Shown in pieces: positions 16,012-25,242 of a stretch of 64,000 bases of DNA. A model generated the notes under the pieces. That model was not told the DNA's origin. It worked only from the letters and a program-made list of their open reading frames with translations, and searched no databases. Source of the DNA: Achromobacter sp. B7 (GTDB lineage: Bacteria; Pseudomonadota; Gammaproteobacteria; Burkholderiales; Burkholderiaceae_B); NCBI RefSeq assembly GCF_003600685.1, contig NZ_CP032084.1, positions 3,410,001-3,474,000 on the forward strand. The letters are read 5' to 3'. How positions within the stretch are numbered: position 1 is the first letter of the stretch; each line of letters starts with the position of its first letter. The translations under genes were made by a program, and so were the position numbers.

Positions 16012-17220
16012 TCAAGCCTTGCGGCCTGGCGCTGCGTTCACGCCCAAGGCGATCGTTTCGGCCAGGGCCGCCACCGCCCCAATCGCCCAGATGGCGCCGG
16101 CGCCCAACACCGCCGCGCCCAAAGCGCTGCCCACCGAAAACCCGAAGTACATGGTCGAAGTGTTAAGCGCCAACGCGACAGGCGCTTGCGACGGCGTGCC
16201 CGCCCCGATCAGCCTTGCCATCTGCGCCGGAAAGAACGACCACACGGTGAAGCCCCACAAAGCGACGGCAAGCAGCACCAGGCCCAGCAAGACGCCCCTG
16301 GACAGCGCCGTCGCCATCGGCAACGCCACCATCGCCAGCACCACAAACGCCAGCCCCAGCAACATCAGCGATGCGCGCACCACGCGGCCAGGTCCGAAGC
16401 GGTCGTTCAGGATCCCGCCCGTCATGACACCGGCCGCCGCCGACAGCCCCCACAACGACACCGACGCGGTGATCTCCAACGGCCCGAAGCCCAACACGGC
16501 GTTCAAGTATTCGGCGAGGTACGGATAGGCGGTAAACGCGCCGATGGACCAGAACAAGCTCACCGCCAGCAAACGCAGCACGGCGGGTTGGCGCACCACG
16601 GACACGCGCTGACGCAGGCTTGCCACCGCGATGCCCTGCCCCGCGTCGCGCTCGATGCCGGTCAGGATGCCCGCGATTGCCACGACGCTCATCGCGCCCA
16701 CCAGCAGGAAGGTGGCGCGCCACCCGAACGCATGCCCGATCAGCCCACCCAGAGGCAGACCCAGCGCAATGGCCAGCGTCTGCCCTGCACTGACGATGGC
16801 AAGGGCGCGCCCGCGCATCGCCACCGGCACGATGACGCCGGCCAGCCCGTTGGCGGCCGGCACATACAGCCCCGCCGCAATCGCCATCAGCACGCGCGCC
16901 AGCATCAGCACGGCGAACGACGACGACAGCGCGGCCACAACGTTGCCGATGGCGAACAAGCTCATGGCGGCCAGCAGCACCTGCTTGCGCGCCATACGCC
17001 CGGTTGCCACCGTGGCCACGGGCGATGACAAGGCCAGCACCAATGTGAAGATGATGACCAGCAAGGCGACGGTGGGCACGGGCAGCGCGAAGTCCTGCGC
17101 CATGACCGGCAGCAGCGGCGCAATCATGAAGCCTTCGGTGCCGATGGCAAATGTGCCCAGGGCCAGGAAGCCGGCGGGCAGCAAGACGGCGCGCGAGTCT
17201 TGCGCAAGTGACGCGGACAT
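16012..17220 (-). CDS. MFS efflux transporter (DHA1 type)
   Basis: 402 residues, 12 predicted membrane helices. The N-terminal half has FAIGTEGFMIAPLLPVMAQDF and the loop ATVATGRMARKQVLL; motif C-like glycines appear in QTLAIALGLPLGGLIGHAFGWRATFLLVG, as in DHA1 drug/sugar exporters of the AraJ/YdhP/NepI group. The ATG at 17220 is chosen for the AGGAGC before it; an upstream start at 17262 is possible. It lies 72 bases downstream of an SDR gene on the same strand, so they may be co-transcribed under the GlxA-type regulator. Substrate unknown. Confidence 0.88.
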   Translation of the reverse strand: MSASLAQDSRAVLLPAGFLALGTFAIGTEGFMIAPLLPVMAQDFALPVPTVALLVIIFTLVLALSSPVATVATGRMARKQVLLAAMSLFAIGNVVAALSSSFAVLMLARVLMAIAAGLYVPAANGLAGVIVPVAMRGRALAIVSAGQTLAIALGLPLGGLIGHAFGWRATFLLVGAMSVVAIAGILTGIERDAGQGIAVASLRQRVSVVRQPAVLRLLAVSLFWSIGAFTAYPYLAEYLNAVLGFGPLEITASVSLWGLSAAAGVMTGGILNDRFGPGRVVRASLMLLGLAFVVLAMVALPMATALSRGVLLGLVLLAVALWGFTVWSFFPAQMARLIGAGTPSQAPVALALNTSTMYFGFSVGSALGAAVLGAGAIWAIGAVAALAETIALGVNAAPGRKA

Positions 17221-17292
17221 AACGCGGTGCTCCTGACAGGCGCTGCCGCCGGCGTCGCGCAAACGCGGCCCCGGCAGCAGACATGCCTTGCC

Positions 17293-18051
17293 TTAGACGG
17301 GAATGGGATTGGCGGCGATTTCGGCGTTGAAGCCGTGCACCAACGCGTGTTCGCCCAGGCCGGGGTTGTCGCGCAAGGCGCGGATTGCCTCGACGAACAC
17401 TTCCGGCGCATCCGTTGCCAGCCCGGTCATCGTTTCGGCGATGAAGGCGTCCAGCGGCATGGCGCGCGGGTCGCCGCTCTTTTTGATCAGGTCGGTATCG
17501 ACCCACGGCGGCGCAATTTCCTGCACGGTGACGCTGGTGTCGCGCAGCATGAAGCGTTGCGACAGCGCGTAGGAATGCAACGCCGCCTTGGACGCCGAGT
17601 AGACCGCGTTGGTGGCGATGGGCACGTAGGCCAGCACCGAGGTGTTGTGGATGATGGTGGCGCGCGGCTGGGCCTTCAGATGCTCGACCAGTGCCGAGGT
17701 CAGTCGGATTGGCCCAAGCAGGTTCGTGTCCAGGATCTGGCGCGAGACGGCGTCGTCGATCCGGCCCGAGGGATCGTCAAACGGCATGATGCCCGCGTTG
17801 TTGATCACGACGTTCAGCGTGGGATAGTCGCGGATCAGCTGCGCGGCCACGCGTTCGATATCGGCAGCGTCTGAAATGTCCAGCGCCACGCCATCGATCC
17901 CGGGGTTGGCGGCGGCCACTTCGTCAAGCAGCGCCTGGCGCCGCCCGGCGACGATGACCTTATTGCCCAGCGAATGAAACTGTTCCGCCAGCGCGCGGCC
18001 AATGCCCGAGGTGCCGCCGGTGATGAAGATCGTATTGCCCGTCATTTGCAT
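17293..18051 (-). CDS. short-chain dehydrogenase/reductase (DltE-like)
   Basis: 252 residues, classical SDR. Cofactor motif TGGTSGIG at 11-18, VINNAG in the middle, catalytic Ser in IHNTSVLAY and the YSASK Tyr-Lys pair about 13 residues later. The C-terminal part (VDTDLIKKSGDPRAMPLDAFIAETM) matches the DltE/YhxD-type SDRs. Arg in the AGRRQ segment suggests NADP preference. Substrate unknown. Its neighbours are an MFS exporter downstream and a GlxA-type regulator upstream on the same strand. Confidence 0.88.
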   Translation of the reverse strand: MQMTGNTIFITGGTSGIGRALAEQFHSLGNKVIVAGRRQALLDEVAAANPGIDGVALDISDAADIERVAAQLIRDYPTLNVVINNAGIMPFDDPSGRIDDAVSRQILDTNLLGPIRLTSALVEHLKAQPRATIIHNTSVLAYVPIATNAVYSASKAALHSYALSQRFMLRDTSVTVQEIAPPWVDTDLIKKSGDPRAMPLDAFIAETMTGLATDAPEVFVEAIRALRDNPGLGEHALVHGFNAEIAANPIPV

Positions 18052-18193
18052 GATGTGTCCTTGAGCGGCACCTGGATGGCGCCTTCCATGGACGAACTAT
18101 GCGCGGTTCGGGCGTAGTCTCAAATGTCGTAGATCCGGCATTTACGGACATGGCGACCGTGGCCCGCCCCCACGCGCTGATGCGCTCGGGCGG

Positions 18194-19138
18194 TCAGGCG
18201 GCATCCTGCATCAGCGCCAGGCCGCGCTTGACGCTGGCCGGCGGCTGGCCCAGGTTGCGCAGGAACGCGCGCCGCATCCGGTCGCGGTCAGCAAACCCGG
18301 TGTCGCGCGCGACGACTTCCAGCGGGTACCGCCCGTCTTCCAGCATGACGCGCGCGGCCTCCAGCCGCAGCATCTCCACCGCTTTGGCCGGCGACCGCCC
18401 CGTCTCTTCCCTAAATACGCGGCTGAACTGACGCGGCGACAAGCTGGCCGCTTCGGCCAATTCCTCGACGGACAGGGCGTTGCGCAGGTTTTCGCGGGCA
18501 TAGGCCAGCGCGCGCTTGACCCGATCAGAGCGAGGCTCCAGCGCCAACAGCGCCGAAAATTGCGACTGACCGCCGTGGCGGCGGTGGTACACGACCAGCT
18601 TGCGAGCCAGCAGGCGGGACAGGGTCGACCCGTGGTCTTCCTCGATCAACGCCAGCGTCAGGTCGACGGCCGACGACATGCCCGCCGATGTCCAGACGTT
18701 GCCATCACGAACGAAGATGCGATCTTCGTCCACCCGCACCTTTGGAAAGCGCACCTGTAGCGTGCGCGCGTGAGCCCAATGGGTGGTGGCGGCGCGGCCA
18801 TCCAGCAAGCCGGCTTGCGCCAGCACAAACGCGCCCGTGCAGACGCCGGCAACCCGCCGGGCGTCTATGCCCGCCCGCGCCACATACGCCCGCACGCCGG
18901 GCGAAATTTCCTGAGGCACCAGTTGCCCCGCCACCATCAGCGTGTCCGGTATGACCCCGAACGGCGTCGTTTCAATGCCCGCATTCATCGACGACCGAAT
19001 GGTGCCGCCCTGCTCGGACAACACCGTCAACCGGTATCCGTCATCGCCCAACTCGGCATTGGCCAGTTCAAACGCCGACAGCGCCGCCAGGCCCATCAGC
19101 TGGAAGCCGTCTTCAAGGATCAAACCCACCTGCCGCAT
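18194..19138 (-). CDS. GlxA-family AraC-type regulator (DJ-1/PfpI plus AraC HTH)
   Basis: 314 residues. Residues 1-190 form a DJ-1/PfpI-like domain with the nucleophile-elbow VAGVCTGAFVLAQAG and TTHW further on. Residues 215-310 are a double HTH of AraC type (LSVEELAEAASLSPRQFSRVFREETG and FADRDRMRRAFLRNLGQPP). The ATG at 19138 is preceded by AAGGGA; an in-frame start at 19198 would add 20 residues. It lies upstream of the SDR/MFS genes and divergent from another MFS gene, so either may be its target. Confidence 0.88.
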   Translation of the reverse strand: MRQVGLILEDGFQLMGLAALSAFELANAELGDDGYRLTVLSEQGGTIRSSMNAGIETTPFGVIPDTLMVAGQLVPQEISPGVRAYVARAGIDARRVAGVCTGAFVLAQAGLLDGRAATTHWAHARTLQVRFPKVRVDEDRIFVRDGNVWTSAGMSSAVDLTLALIEEDHGSTLSRLLARKLVVYHRRHGGQSQFSALLALEPRSDRVKRALAYARENLRNALSVEELAEAASLSPRQFSRVFREETGRSPAKAVEMLRLEAARVMLEDGRYPLEVVARDTGFADRDRMRRAFLRNLGQPPASVKRGLALMQDAA

Positions 19139-19249
19139 GATGCTTCCCTTCAAAAAAACGCGTCGCGTATCCGCCTGTAGCGCCGCGATCGGACACATTC
19201 CGAAAGGAGTATCCTACGCCGCTTCTCCCCGCCAGATTCACCCATCGCT

Positions 19250-20449
19250 ATGCGCGGCAATCCCGACGCCAGACAAGGCGCCATCGCGTTGCACGGATTC
19301 TATTTCCTGTATTACGGCTTGCAGGGCGTCAGCATCCCCTTTCTTCCTCTTTGGCTGGCCAGCCGTGGCCTGGACCCGGCCATGATCGGCCTGATCGTCG
19401 CCACGTCGTTCTTGCCGAAGATCCTGTCCACACCGGTTGTCGCGCACGTGGCCGACCAGACCGGCCGCGCGCACGCCTTGATTGCGTCCGCGCTGGCGGC
19501 CTCGCTGGTGTTGTTCATCTGCTATCCATTCATGCACGCGCCGGGCTGGTTGCTGGGCGTCACCTTGGTCTTGAACGCGGTGTTTCCCGCGGTGCTGCCG
19601 TTAATGGACCGCATGGCCATTGCCAGCGGCCGCGCGCAAGGCAATTCGTACACCATCATGCGGGCGTGCGGATCGCTGGGTTTTGCGACGGTGACGGTGG
19701 CAGGCGGCTATCTGATCAAGACTTTCGATGCCAACTGGGTGATGTGGCTGTCGATGCTGCTGATCGTGGCGTGCCTGGCGTGTGTTCGGCTGCTGCCCCA
19801 AGCGGCGCAGCCCGGGTCCGGGACGCCGACGCAGGCCATGGCCGCACCCCGCGCGCGCCTGCCCATGCTGGAGGTCGTGCGTGATCGGCCGTTGCTGATG
19901 TGTATCGGCGCTGCCTCGCTGGTGCAGGCCAGCAATGGTTTCCTGTATTCCTATTCCACGCTCTACTGGACGGCCAGCGGCCTGTCGACCACATTGATCT
20001 CATTGCTTTGGGTCGTTGGCGTGAGCAGCGAAGTGCTGTTCTTCTTCCTGGCGCCCAAGATCCTGGCGCGCAGCGGCGCCCAGTGGCTGATCCTGGCGTC
20101 GGCGTTCATGTCGGCCATCCGCTGGGCGGGCTTGTCCGTCACCACGGACCCGACGCTGATCGGCGTCTTGCAGCTGTTGCAGTGCTTCACGCTGGCCGGC
20201 AACAACGCAGCCATCATGTGGTACATCACGCGACACGTGCCCGCCGCGCACAAGACGTCGGCAATCGCCCTGTACGCGCTGTTGTCCGGCGGAGTGTTCA
20301 TGTTTGCCAGCATCCAATTGGGCGGCGCGCTGTATCGCAGTTATGCGCCGGGCGGCTTCATGGTCATGGCGGCCTGCGCGGCCTGCGCAATTCCGCTGGT
20401 CGTGTATGCGGAGCGCTTGCGGCGAAACCTGCAACCGGGCCAGATCTGA
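19250..20449 (+). CDS. MFS transporter of the HcaT / MFS_1-like group
   Basis: 399 residues with about 12 helices. The start GAIALHGFYFLYYGLQGVSIPFLPLWLASRGLDPAMIGLI follows the 3-phenylpropionate transporter HcaT/LacY-like pattern, and KILSTPVVAHVADQTGRAHALI is the first cytoplasmic loop. GNSYTIMRACGSLGFA matches the conserved fourth-to-fifth helix region. The transport substrate cannot be assigned; aromatic acids are a guess from the family. It is divergent from the GlxA-type regulator across 111 bp. Confidence 0.85.
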   Translation: MRGNPDARQGAIALHGFYFLYYGLQGVSIPFLPLWLASRGLDPAMIGLIVATSFLPKILSTPVVAHVADQTGRAHALIASALAASLVLFICYPFMHAPGWLLGVTLVLNAVFPAVLPLMDRMAIASGRAQGNSYTIMRACGSLGFATVTVAGGYLIKTFDANWVMWLSMLLIVACLACVRLLPQAAQPGSGTPTQAMAAPRARLPMLEVVRDRPLLMCIGAASLVQASNGFLYSYSTLYWTASGLSTTLISLLWVVGVSSEVLFFFLAPKILARSGAQWLILASAFMSAIRWAGLSVTTDPTLIGVLQLLQCFTLAGNNAAIMWYITRHVPAAHKTSAIALYALLSGGVFMFASIQLGGALYRSYAPGGFMVMAACAACAIPLVVYAERLRRNLQPGQI

Positions 20450-20529
20450 CCCGATCGGGCCAAATCTGGCCCGCTATAAGTCGTTGATAAAACGCAGGTT
20501 ATTTTTAATCGAGTCATATCTGGCTCGAT
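20437..20529. promoter_or_regulatory. three related palindromes upstream of the VasX-like effector
   Basis: Three inverted repeats share the core CANATCTGRC: GGGCCAGATCTGACCC (20437-20452, overlapping the MFS stop), GGGCCAAATCTGGCCC (20457-20472) and ATCGAGTC-ATATCT-GGCTCGAT (20508-20529). A shared asymmetric core within separate dyads suggests a repeated protein-binding site rather than terminators. No T-run follows any of them. Confidence 0.6.
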
Positions 20530-20790
20530 TTCTCGTGAAAAACGGGCGTTTTCCGGGCATGGCACCGACCGCATGCCACTACAAGTCCGCCAATTTCGCC
20601 GCAAGCCATTGATATCGCGCGTCTATTTTTAAGATTCGGTTTCATGGCACGGTTATTGCATTACCCCGAGATATTGACCGAGCCCGGCGCATGGCTTCAT
20701 GAACAATCGCCGGCAGCCGGTGCGGGCGTTTGACGGCAGCACCGACCGACGCCCCGGTATTCGCGTTAGGCCAACCAGGGGAGTTGCATC
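20450..20790. other. 341-bp intergenic region before the effector gene
   Basis: More AT-rich than its surroundings. It carries two of the three palindromes and most probably the effector promoter, though I cannot fix a -35/-10 pair. AGGGGAG at 20777-20783 is a strong ribosome-binding site for the ATG at 20791. Short ORFs in this gap overlap the effector and have no support. Confidence 0.6.
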
Positions 20791-23700
20791 ATGGGTTCGC
20801 ATGCGGGTTCGTTCGCCTATCAGGCTCGGCTGGCGGTATTGGAAACCATGGCGGTGCCGGTCGGTACTTGCCGCGCGTGCGAGCGCAGCGGGATGCCGAT
20901 CCTGTTGCTGCGCGATGCGGCATTGCCGCCGGGGCCATCCCCCTTCGATCCCGAACAAGACCGCGTACGCATCGATATGCAGCCGGGCAACTATCGCGTA
21001 CTGCGCGAAGGGTTTGTGTATGTGCTGCTGGATCAGGAAATCTGGCACGCGTACCAAGTCACCGCCGACGGGCACATGCGCCAATATGATCCGTACCGAA
21101 TGCCCGAGGGCACGCCCCGCCCCTTGTCCAAGGCTTGCACGGGTGTAGGGCACGACGTGCGCGCTTCGTTCATACACGTCGACACGAAGGTCTACAAGGA
21201 AGCGTGGATCGCGTTCTCGCAAGATCGGTGGCCTGAGCCGGTGTTGGATGCCTACAAGGCGCAGACGGCGCCATCCGCGCGGTTCTTGAAAGTGGACCTG
21301 GCAACGTTGCGAGAAACGCCCCAAACGGTATTGCACGGGTTGAAATTCGCCGATGGGTTTCTGACCGATCACGTGTGGGAATACCGTTACGACGGGGAAG
21401 ATTTCGGCAGCCGGCATGCGGTGCGTACACGTACCCCCAGGTTTGTGCCGATAAATGATTACGTCGACGACATCGCAAAGACGCAAGGCCTGCCGCAAGG
21501 TGTGCCGGTATTGGCGTTGCCCGATCCGGTGGGCGCGGTGTTGGAATTCAATCAACAACGCCATTTGTTGATTAATGACCGGCTCGCATGGGCGGGCAAT
21601 GCCGAACGGCAGTATCTGCTGTTTACATCGGCGGCGCTGGTGCAGATCAGAGAGTTGGAGAAGACCTGGGCACACACCCAAGCGGTACAGGAAGTCGAAA
21701 AACAGATCGAATACCGCCGACAACATAATGACCATCCGGTGCTTGGCACGCGTTCCCATTTGCCGCCAGTGGATGTCCCACGAGAAACGGAGATCGCAGC
21801 CAGGCGCATCACGGCTGAGTATCACGAACGCCTGGAACAACGCTACAGCGAGCCGCGTCGCCAGCAGTTTCAGGACATGCACGATAAGGAATGGCAGCGC
21901 AGGCAAGGACTGATAGATACGATGGCGGCCCGCTATGTCGCATGGTTGCAATCCCTGGCTTGGTTGCGCATCGCGCGATACGACTACTCGGCTACCGATC
22001 CGCACTCGGCAGCGGCGTACACCAAGATGGTGGCAGCCTGCCTGGACGGCGGCCCCAGCGAAGCGCCCCCGGTTGGTGGCGCGGATCTTGGTCCCACGCA
22101 GCAGCTGTGGAAGGCCTTGCTGGAAAACCCCGACAGCATTCTGTACCAGGCGCTACTGGCCAAGAACGCCCGCCTGCTTGAAGGCCTGCGTCCCACTTTT
22201 ACGGAAGGCTTCAAGGCCAATGATTCCGGCAAGCTGTATGCCGCGATCAAAGACGTGATGGCCTCGCAAGAAGGCGATATGTACCTACGCAGCAGCGTGA
22301 GAGACGCGGTGGGCCAACTGCAAGGCGCGATGATCAACGCGATGTTGACGATGGACGCACGGGCGCAAGAACAGCTTCTACCCGTGGCCGCCACGGTGCA
22401 TCAAGCCGCCCTGCTGCTATGCGAGCGCGTCCAAATGCTGCGCGTTCAGCTTGAACTGACATTGGGCGAGTATCAGGAATTACTTACCCAGCAGATGCGC
22501 CAGCAGTACGACAAGGCCGCGAAGGATGCCGGCAAGAAGGCCCGCGCGCTGATCTTCAGCGGCATGTTGACATTGCCCGGTCCGGCGCAGAACCAGGTAT
22601 TCAAAGCCACGTTTTGGATTGCGGACACAGCGGAAGGGCTAAAAGAGAAATTGACCGCGGTTTCCGAAGCCGGTGCGAACGCCATGGAAGCCGGCTGGCG
22701 CAGCGTGCTGGTAAGCGCGGGCGGACTGGAACCGAAGGCGCAGGCGATTGCCGGGCAGCTGCGCACCACGGCAGCCGATGCAAAGCTCCGAGCACATGGG
22801 GCCTTCGTGGGTATGCGCGGGATGGCGAACCTGGACGTGGCGTTGTCCATGGGCGCATTGTTCTTCCAGCAGGATGGGCTGAAAAGCAGCCTGCAAGAGC
22901 TGGAACGCGTAACGGGTGACCAATACCCGGAAGCCGTCGGGGGCGTTGCGGCAAGCGCGATGGGCACCATGGGTGTGGCCATTGAGGCGACGGGCGTGGG
23001 AATACGAAGCGTGGTGCAGGCGATGAAAAGGGCCTCTATCGCCGAAACGCGCGCTACGAACGCGTTGATGCTGGGCAAGGGCATGATTCGCTTTGGCGGC
23101 GTGACGAGTGCCCTATCGGGCGTCGTGGAAGGGTTGCAGTTCGGTTCTGCCGCTCTACGAGCGGGGCGATCCGGCGATGTCGTCGCACGCAACCGTTACT
23201 TCTTTGCCAGTGGGCTCGCCATACTTTCCGGATGGGTCGCAGCGTACGCAGCACTCGCCGGGGCGTCATCGCTTCTTGGTCCGTTGGGATGGGCGATTGT
23301 CTTGGGTCTGCTCGCCTACGCCGCTTCGGCAAATGCAAAAAGAAATAGATCCACTTCCCTCGAACAATGGGCACGCCGTTGCTATTTTGGCAACCATGAC
23401 GAAAACCCGGCCGTATGGTGGAACGCTGCGAGAACCGGCGTTTCCGTTCCAGCCTACTCTGATCCACAGATTGAAATCGACAAAGGCGTGCTGGCAAACG
23501 TAGACAAAGATACTGCAATCGGCGCTCTAAACGCGGCTTTGCTGGGACTGGAAACGAGCTTTGGATTTCATCTCAAGCCAAGGCTGTCGACCGCGCTGGT
23601 GATCGGTAGCGGAATGCACTGGGGAACGACGCTTGAATACAGCATCACCCTACCTGTCTGGTCCGCAGAACGGTCTGGATATGCCATGTCGATGGCATTG

Positions 23701-23970
23701 AAAAGGCACACCCCTGAACAAGTCGTTATTGCAGAGCAGCACAGGGCTTCACCACTTGGAGAAGTATCACCTGTCCCCAAGCGACCGGGATACCACGTCG
23801 ACGAGGCCGCCACACACCGCCCCACCGCGACGCTGCCGCTGATTGCCGGGACAATCCTACTAGACCTGGACGATGCAGACATTGAATCCGCGACGCTCAA
23901 AATCAGGTACTGGCCGGACACAGCCGATGCCAGCCTCTACGGCGAAATCACGGCCAGAGCGCAGCGCTAA
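20791..23970 (+). CDS. VasX / BTH_I2691-family type VI secretion effector
   Basis: 1,059 residues. The N terminus carries the family signature CRACERSGMPILLLRDAALPP (Cys27, Cys30), equivalent to the CxxCER-GLPILPVRYA block of VasX_N proteins, then NYRVLREGFVYVLL. The middle is long and helical, with Ala/Gln-rich stretches. The C-terminal third has strongly apolar segments (about 805-850, including ILSGWVAAYAALAGASSLLGPLGWAIVLGLLAYAAS), fitting a membrane-inserting, pore-forming toxin. No signal peptide, as expected for T6SS cargo. No VgrG, Hcp or adaptor gene lies in the window, so it is an orphan effector here. The downstream gene, 6 bases on, is the probable immunity partner. Family assignment is recognition; pore formation is inference. 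Confidence 0.85.
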   Translation: MGSHAGSFAYQARLAVLETMAVPVGTCRACERSGMPILLLRDAALPPGPSPFDPEQDRVRIDMQPGNYRVLREGFVYVLLDQEIWHAYQVTADGHMRQYDPYRMPEGTPRPLSKACTGVGHDVRASFIHVDTKVYKEAWIAFSQDRWPEPVLDAYKAQTAPSARFLKVDLATLRETPQTVLHGLKFADGFLTDHVWEYRYDGEDFGSRHAVRTRTPRFVPINDYVDDIAKTQGLPQGVPVLALPDPVGAVLEFNQQRHLLINDRLAWAGNAERQYLLFTSAALVQIRELEKTWAHTQAVQEVEKQIEYRRQHNDHPVLGTRSHLPPVDVPRETEIAARRITAEYHERLEQRYSEPRRQQFQDMHDKEWQRRQGLIDTMAARYVAWLQSLAWLRIARYDYSATDPHSAAAYTKMVAACLDGGPSEAPPVGGADLGPTQQLWKALLENPDSILYQALLAKNARLLEGLRPTFTEGFKANDSGKLYAAIKDVMASQEGDMYLRSSVRDAVGQLQGAMINAMLTMDARAQEQLLPVAATVHQAALLLCERVQMLRVQLELTLGEYQELLTQQMRQQYDKAAKDAGKKARALIFSGMLTLPGPAQNQVFKATFWIADTAEGLKEKLTAVSEAGANAMEAGWRSVLVSAGGLEPKAQAIAGQLRTTAADAKLRAHGAFVGMRGMANLDVALSMGALFFQQDGLKSSLQELERVTGDQYPEAVGGVAASAMGTMGVAIEATGVGIRSVVQAMKRASIAETRATNALMLGKGMIRFGGVTSALSGVVEGLQFGSAALRAGRSGDVVARNRYFFASGLAILSGWVAAYAALAGASSLLGPLGWAIVLGLLAYAASANAKRNRSTSLEQWARRCYFGNHDENPAVWWNAARTGVSVPAYSDPQIEIDKGVLANVDKDTAIGALNAALLGLETSFGFHLKPRLSTALVIGSGMHWGTTLEYSITLPVWSAERSGYAMSMALKRHTPEQVVIAEQHRASPLGEVSPVPKRPGYHVDEAATHRPTATLPLIAGTILLDLDDADIESATLKIRYWPDTADASLYGEITARAQR

Positions 23971-23976
23971 CGGCAA

Positions 23977-24804
23977 ATGAATGCCCAACAAAGAAACGTT
24001 CATTTCTCGCCGGAGTCGGTATTGCTAAAAAAAAACGGGATTCGTGGTGCAAACAGGCCCGCTCTTGCCCCCGCGCATCGCGGATGGGTCCATGACTTGC
24101 CCGGGCCTGATGAAGACTCATCAACACCGATCCGCGACTATGAAATTCCCGCCATTAATTCGATGGACGCCACTTGCCTTGAGTTAAGCCGCAAGACGCA
24201 CAAAATGCGGGGGCTGCTGTTGGCCTTGGCCCCACTGGGTATCACGTGGCTGGCCTTCTCGATATACATCCTGGCGACGTCAGAAACGATGTTTCCGCTG
24301 GAAGTCGCGGTAGGCGCCATCGCGATGCTGTGGTGGACCGTCACCATGATCCGGGTTGATATTTCCATTCCCCGTGACGAGCCCATCCGCTTCAATCGGC
24401 TGCGCCGCAAAATATACGTATACCGGTTCCATTACATCTGGTGGAACCCTTTCGCCCGCTGGTACGTCACCACAAACGCGTATCACTGGACCGACCTGCG
24501 CGCCGAAGTCTGGCGGCAACGTGGAGCCACCGGCCAAGGCGGCCTGATCATTACGTGGGGCGTGTCGATCGCGGTCGTCAAGCCGGGCACTAACCAGGTG
24601 ATTGATCGGTTTCCGTTAAGCGTTGGCCAGGACGAAGGCAGTTCGTGGGATTATGTCCGCGCCTATATGCGGCACGGACCCGGCGCCCTGCCCGCTGTCG
24701 AAACATTCAACGACCCGAACAAAGTGCCGCCGTGCAATCTGGCCCTGCGCTTGGCGCCAAGAGTGCAATGGCCGGCCGACATGGACGCGGAATCTCGGAC
24801 CTGA
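23977..24804 (+). CDS. DUF6708-like membrane protein, putative immunity to the VasX-like effector
   Basis: 275 residues. Two membrane segments lie near 78-100 and 107-126. They are followed by the DUF6708-type block DEPIRFNRLRRKIYVYRFHYIWWNPF and WTDLRAEVWRQRGA. It starts 6 bases after the effector stop with no clear ribosome-binding site of its own, so translation is probably coupled. Inner-membrane proteins directly behind VasX-type toxins commonly act as immunity proteins; that role is inferred here from position and topology. Confidence 0.7.
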   Translation: MNAQQRNVHFSPESVLLKKNGIRGANRPALAPAHRGWVHDLPGPDEDSSTPIRDYEIPAINSMDATCLELSRKTHKMRGLLLALAPLGITWLAFSIYILATSETMFPLEVAVGAIAMLWWTVTMIRVDISIPRDEPIRFNRLRRKIYVYRFHYIWWNPFARWYVTTNAYHWTDLRAEVWRQRGATGQGGLIITWGVSIAVVKPGTNQVIDRFPLSVGQDEGSSWDYVRAYMRHGPGALPAVETFNDPNKVPPCNLALRLAPRVQWPADMDAESRT

Positions 24805-24827
24805 AAACGGACGTGCCGCCGCCAGCC

Positions 24828-25097
24828 CTAACCCCCCACCCTTCCCCCGCAATGCCGGCACACCCTTGCGTCGCGAAGAATGCGCCCCGCGCAGCGCGGG
24901 CAATCGACGTGCGTTGGCGCAACCGGTACACGCGCACGGGGTGAGCGGTCCGGCAGCGTCAGCAGAAAAGCACCCGCCAGCGGCGGGCTGATCAGGACGG
25001 CCAGCACCGTCCAGCCGATGCCGCGACGGCCACGGCCGGCGGCCATGACGCCCACCACCACCGCCAGCACGACCCAAAGAAGAATAAGCAGGAACAT
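24828..25097 (-). CDS. small membrane protein with zinc ribbon
   Basis: 89 residues: two apolar helices (about 2-20 and 27-48), then a basic linker and a C-terminal zinc ribbon with Cys66, Cys69, Cys80 and Cys83 (CPRC...CRHC). Function unknown. It is convergent with the putative immunity gene (23 bases between stops), so it is probably not part of the effector module. Confidence 0.7.
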   Translation of the reverse strand: MFLLILLWVVLAVVVGVMAAGRGRRGIGWTVLAVLISPPLAGAFLLTLPDRSPRARVPVAPTHVDCPRCAGRILRDARVCRHCGGRVGG

Positions 25098-25242
25098 ATC
25101 GCGATGTTAAACCGCGCCTAACGAGAGTAATCTGCTGCCAGGGAGACATCCCGATGTGAGTGGTCAGAAGTTCGTCAGGAACCTTGCAGCGCGTTGGCAA
25201 ACGCGTCCGCAAACCCGTATGCAACCTAAAAAGGAAGCGCAA

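Noticed and set aside
20699..21148. ORF starting before the VasX-like gene
   Set aside because: Out-of-frame shadow of the effector N terminus; Arg-rich and lacks a ribosome-binding site, whereas AGGGGAG fits the effector ATG.
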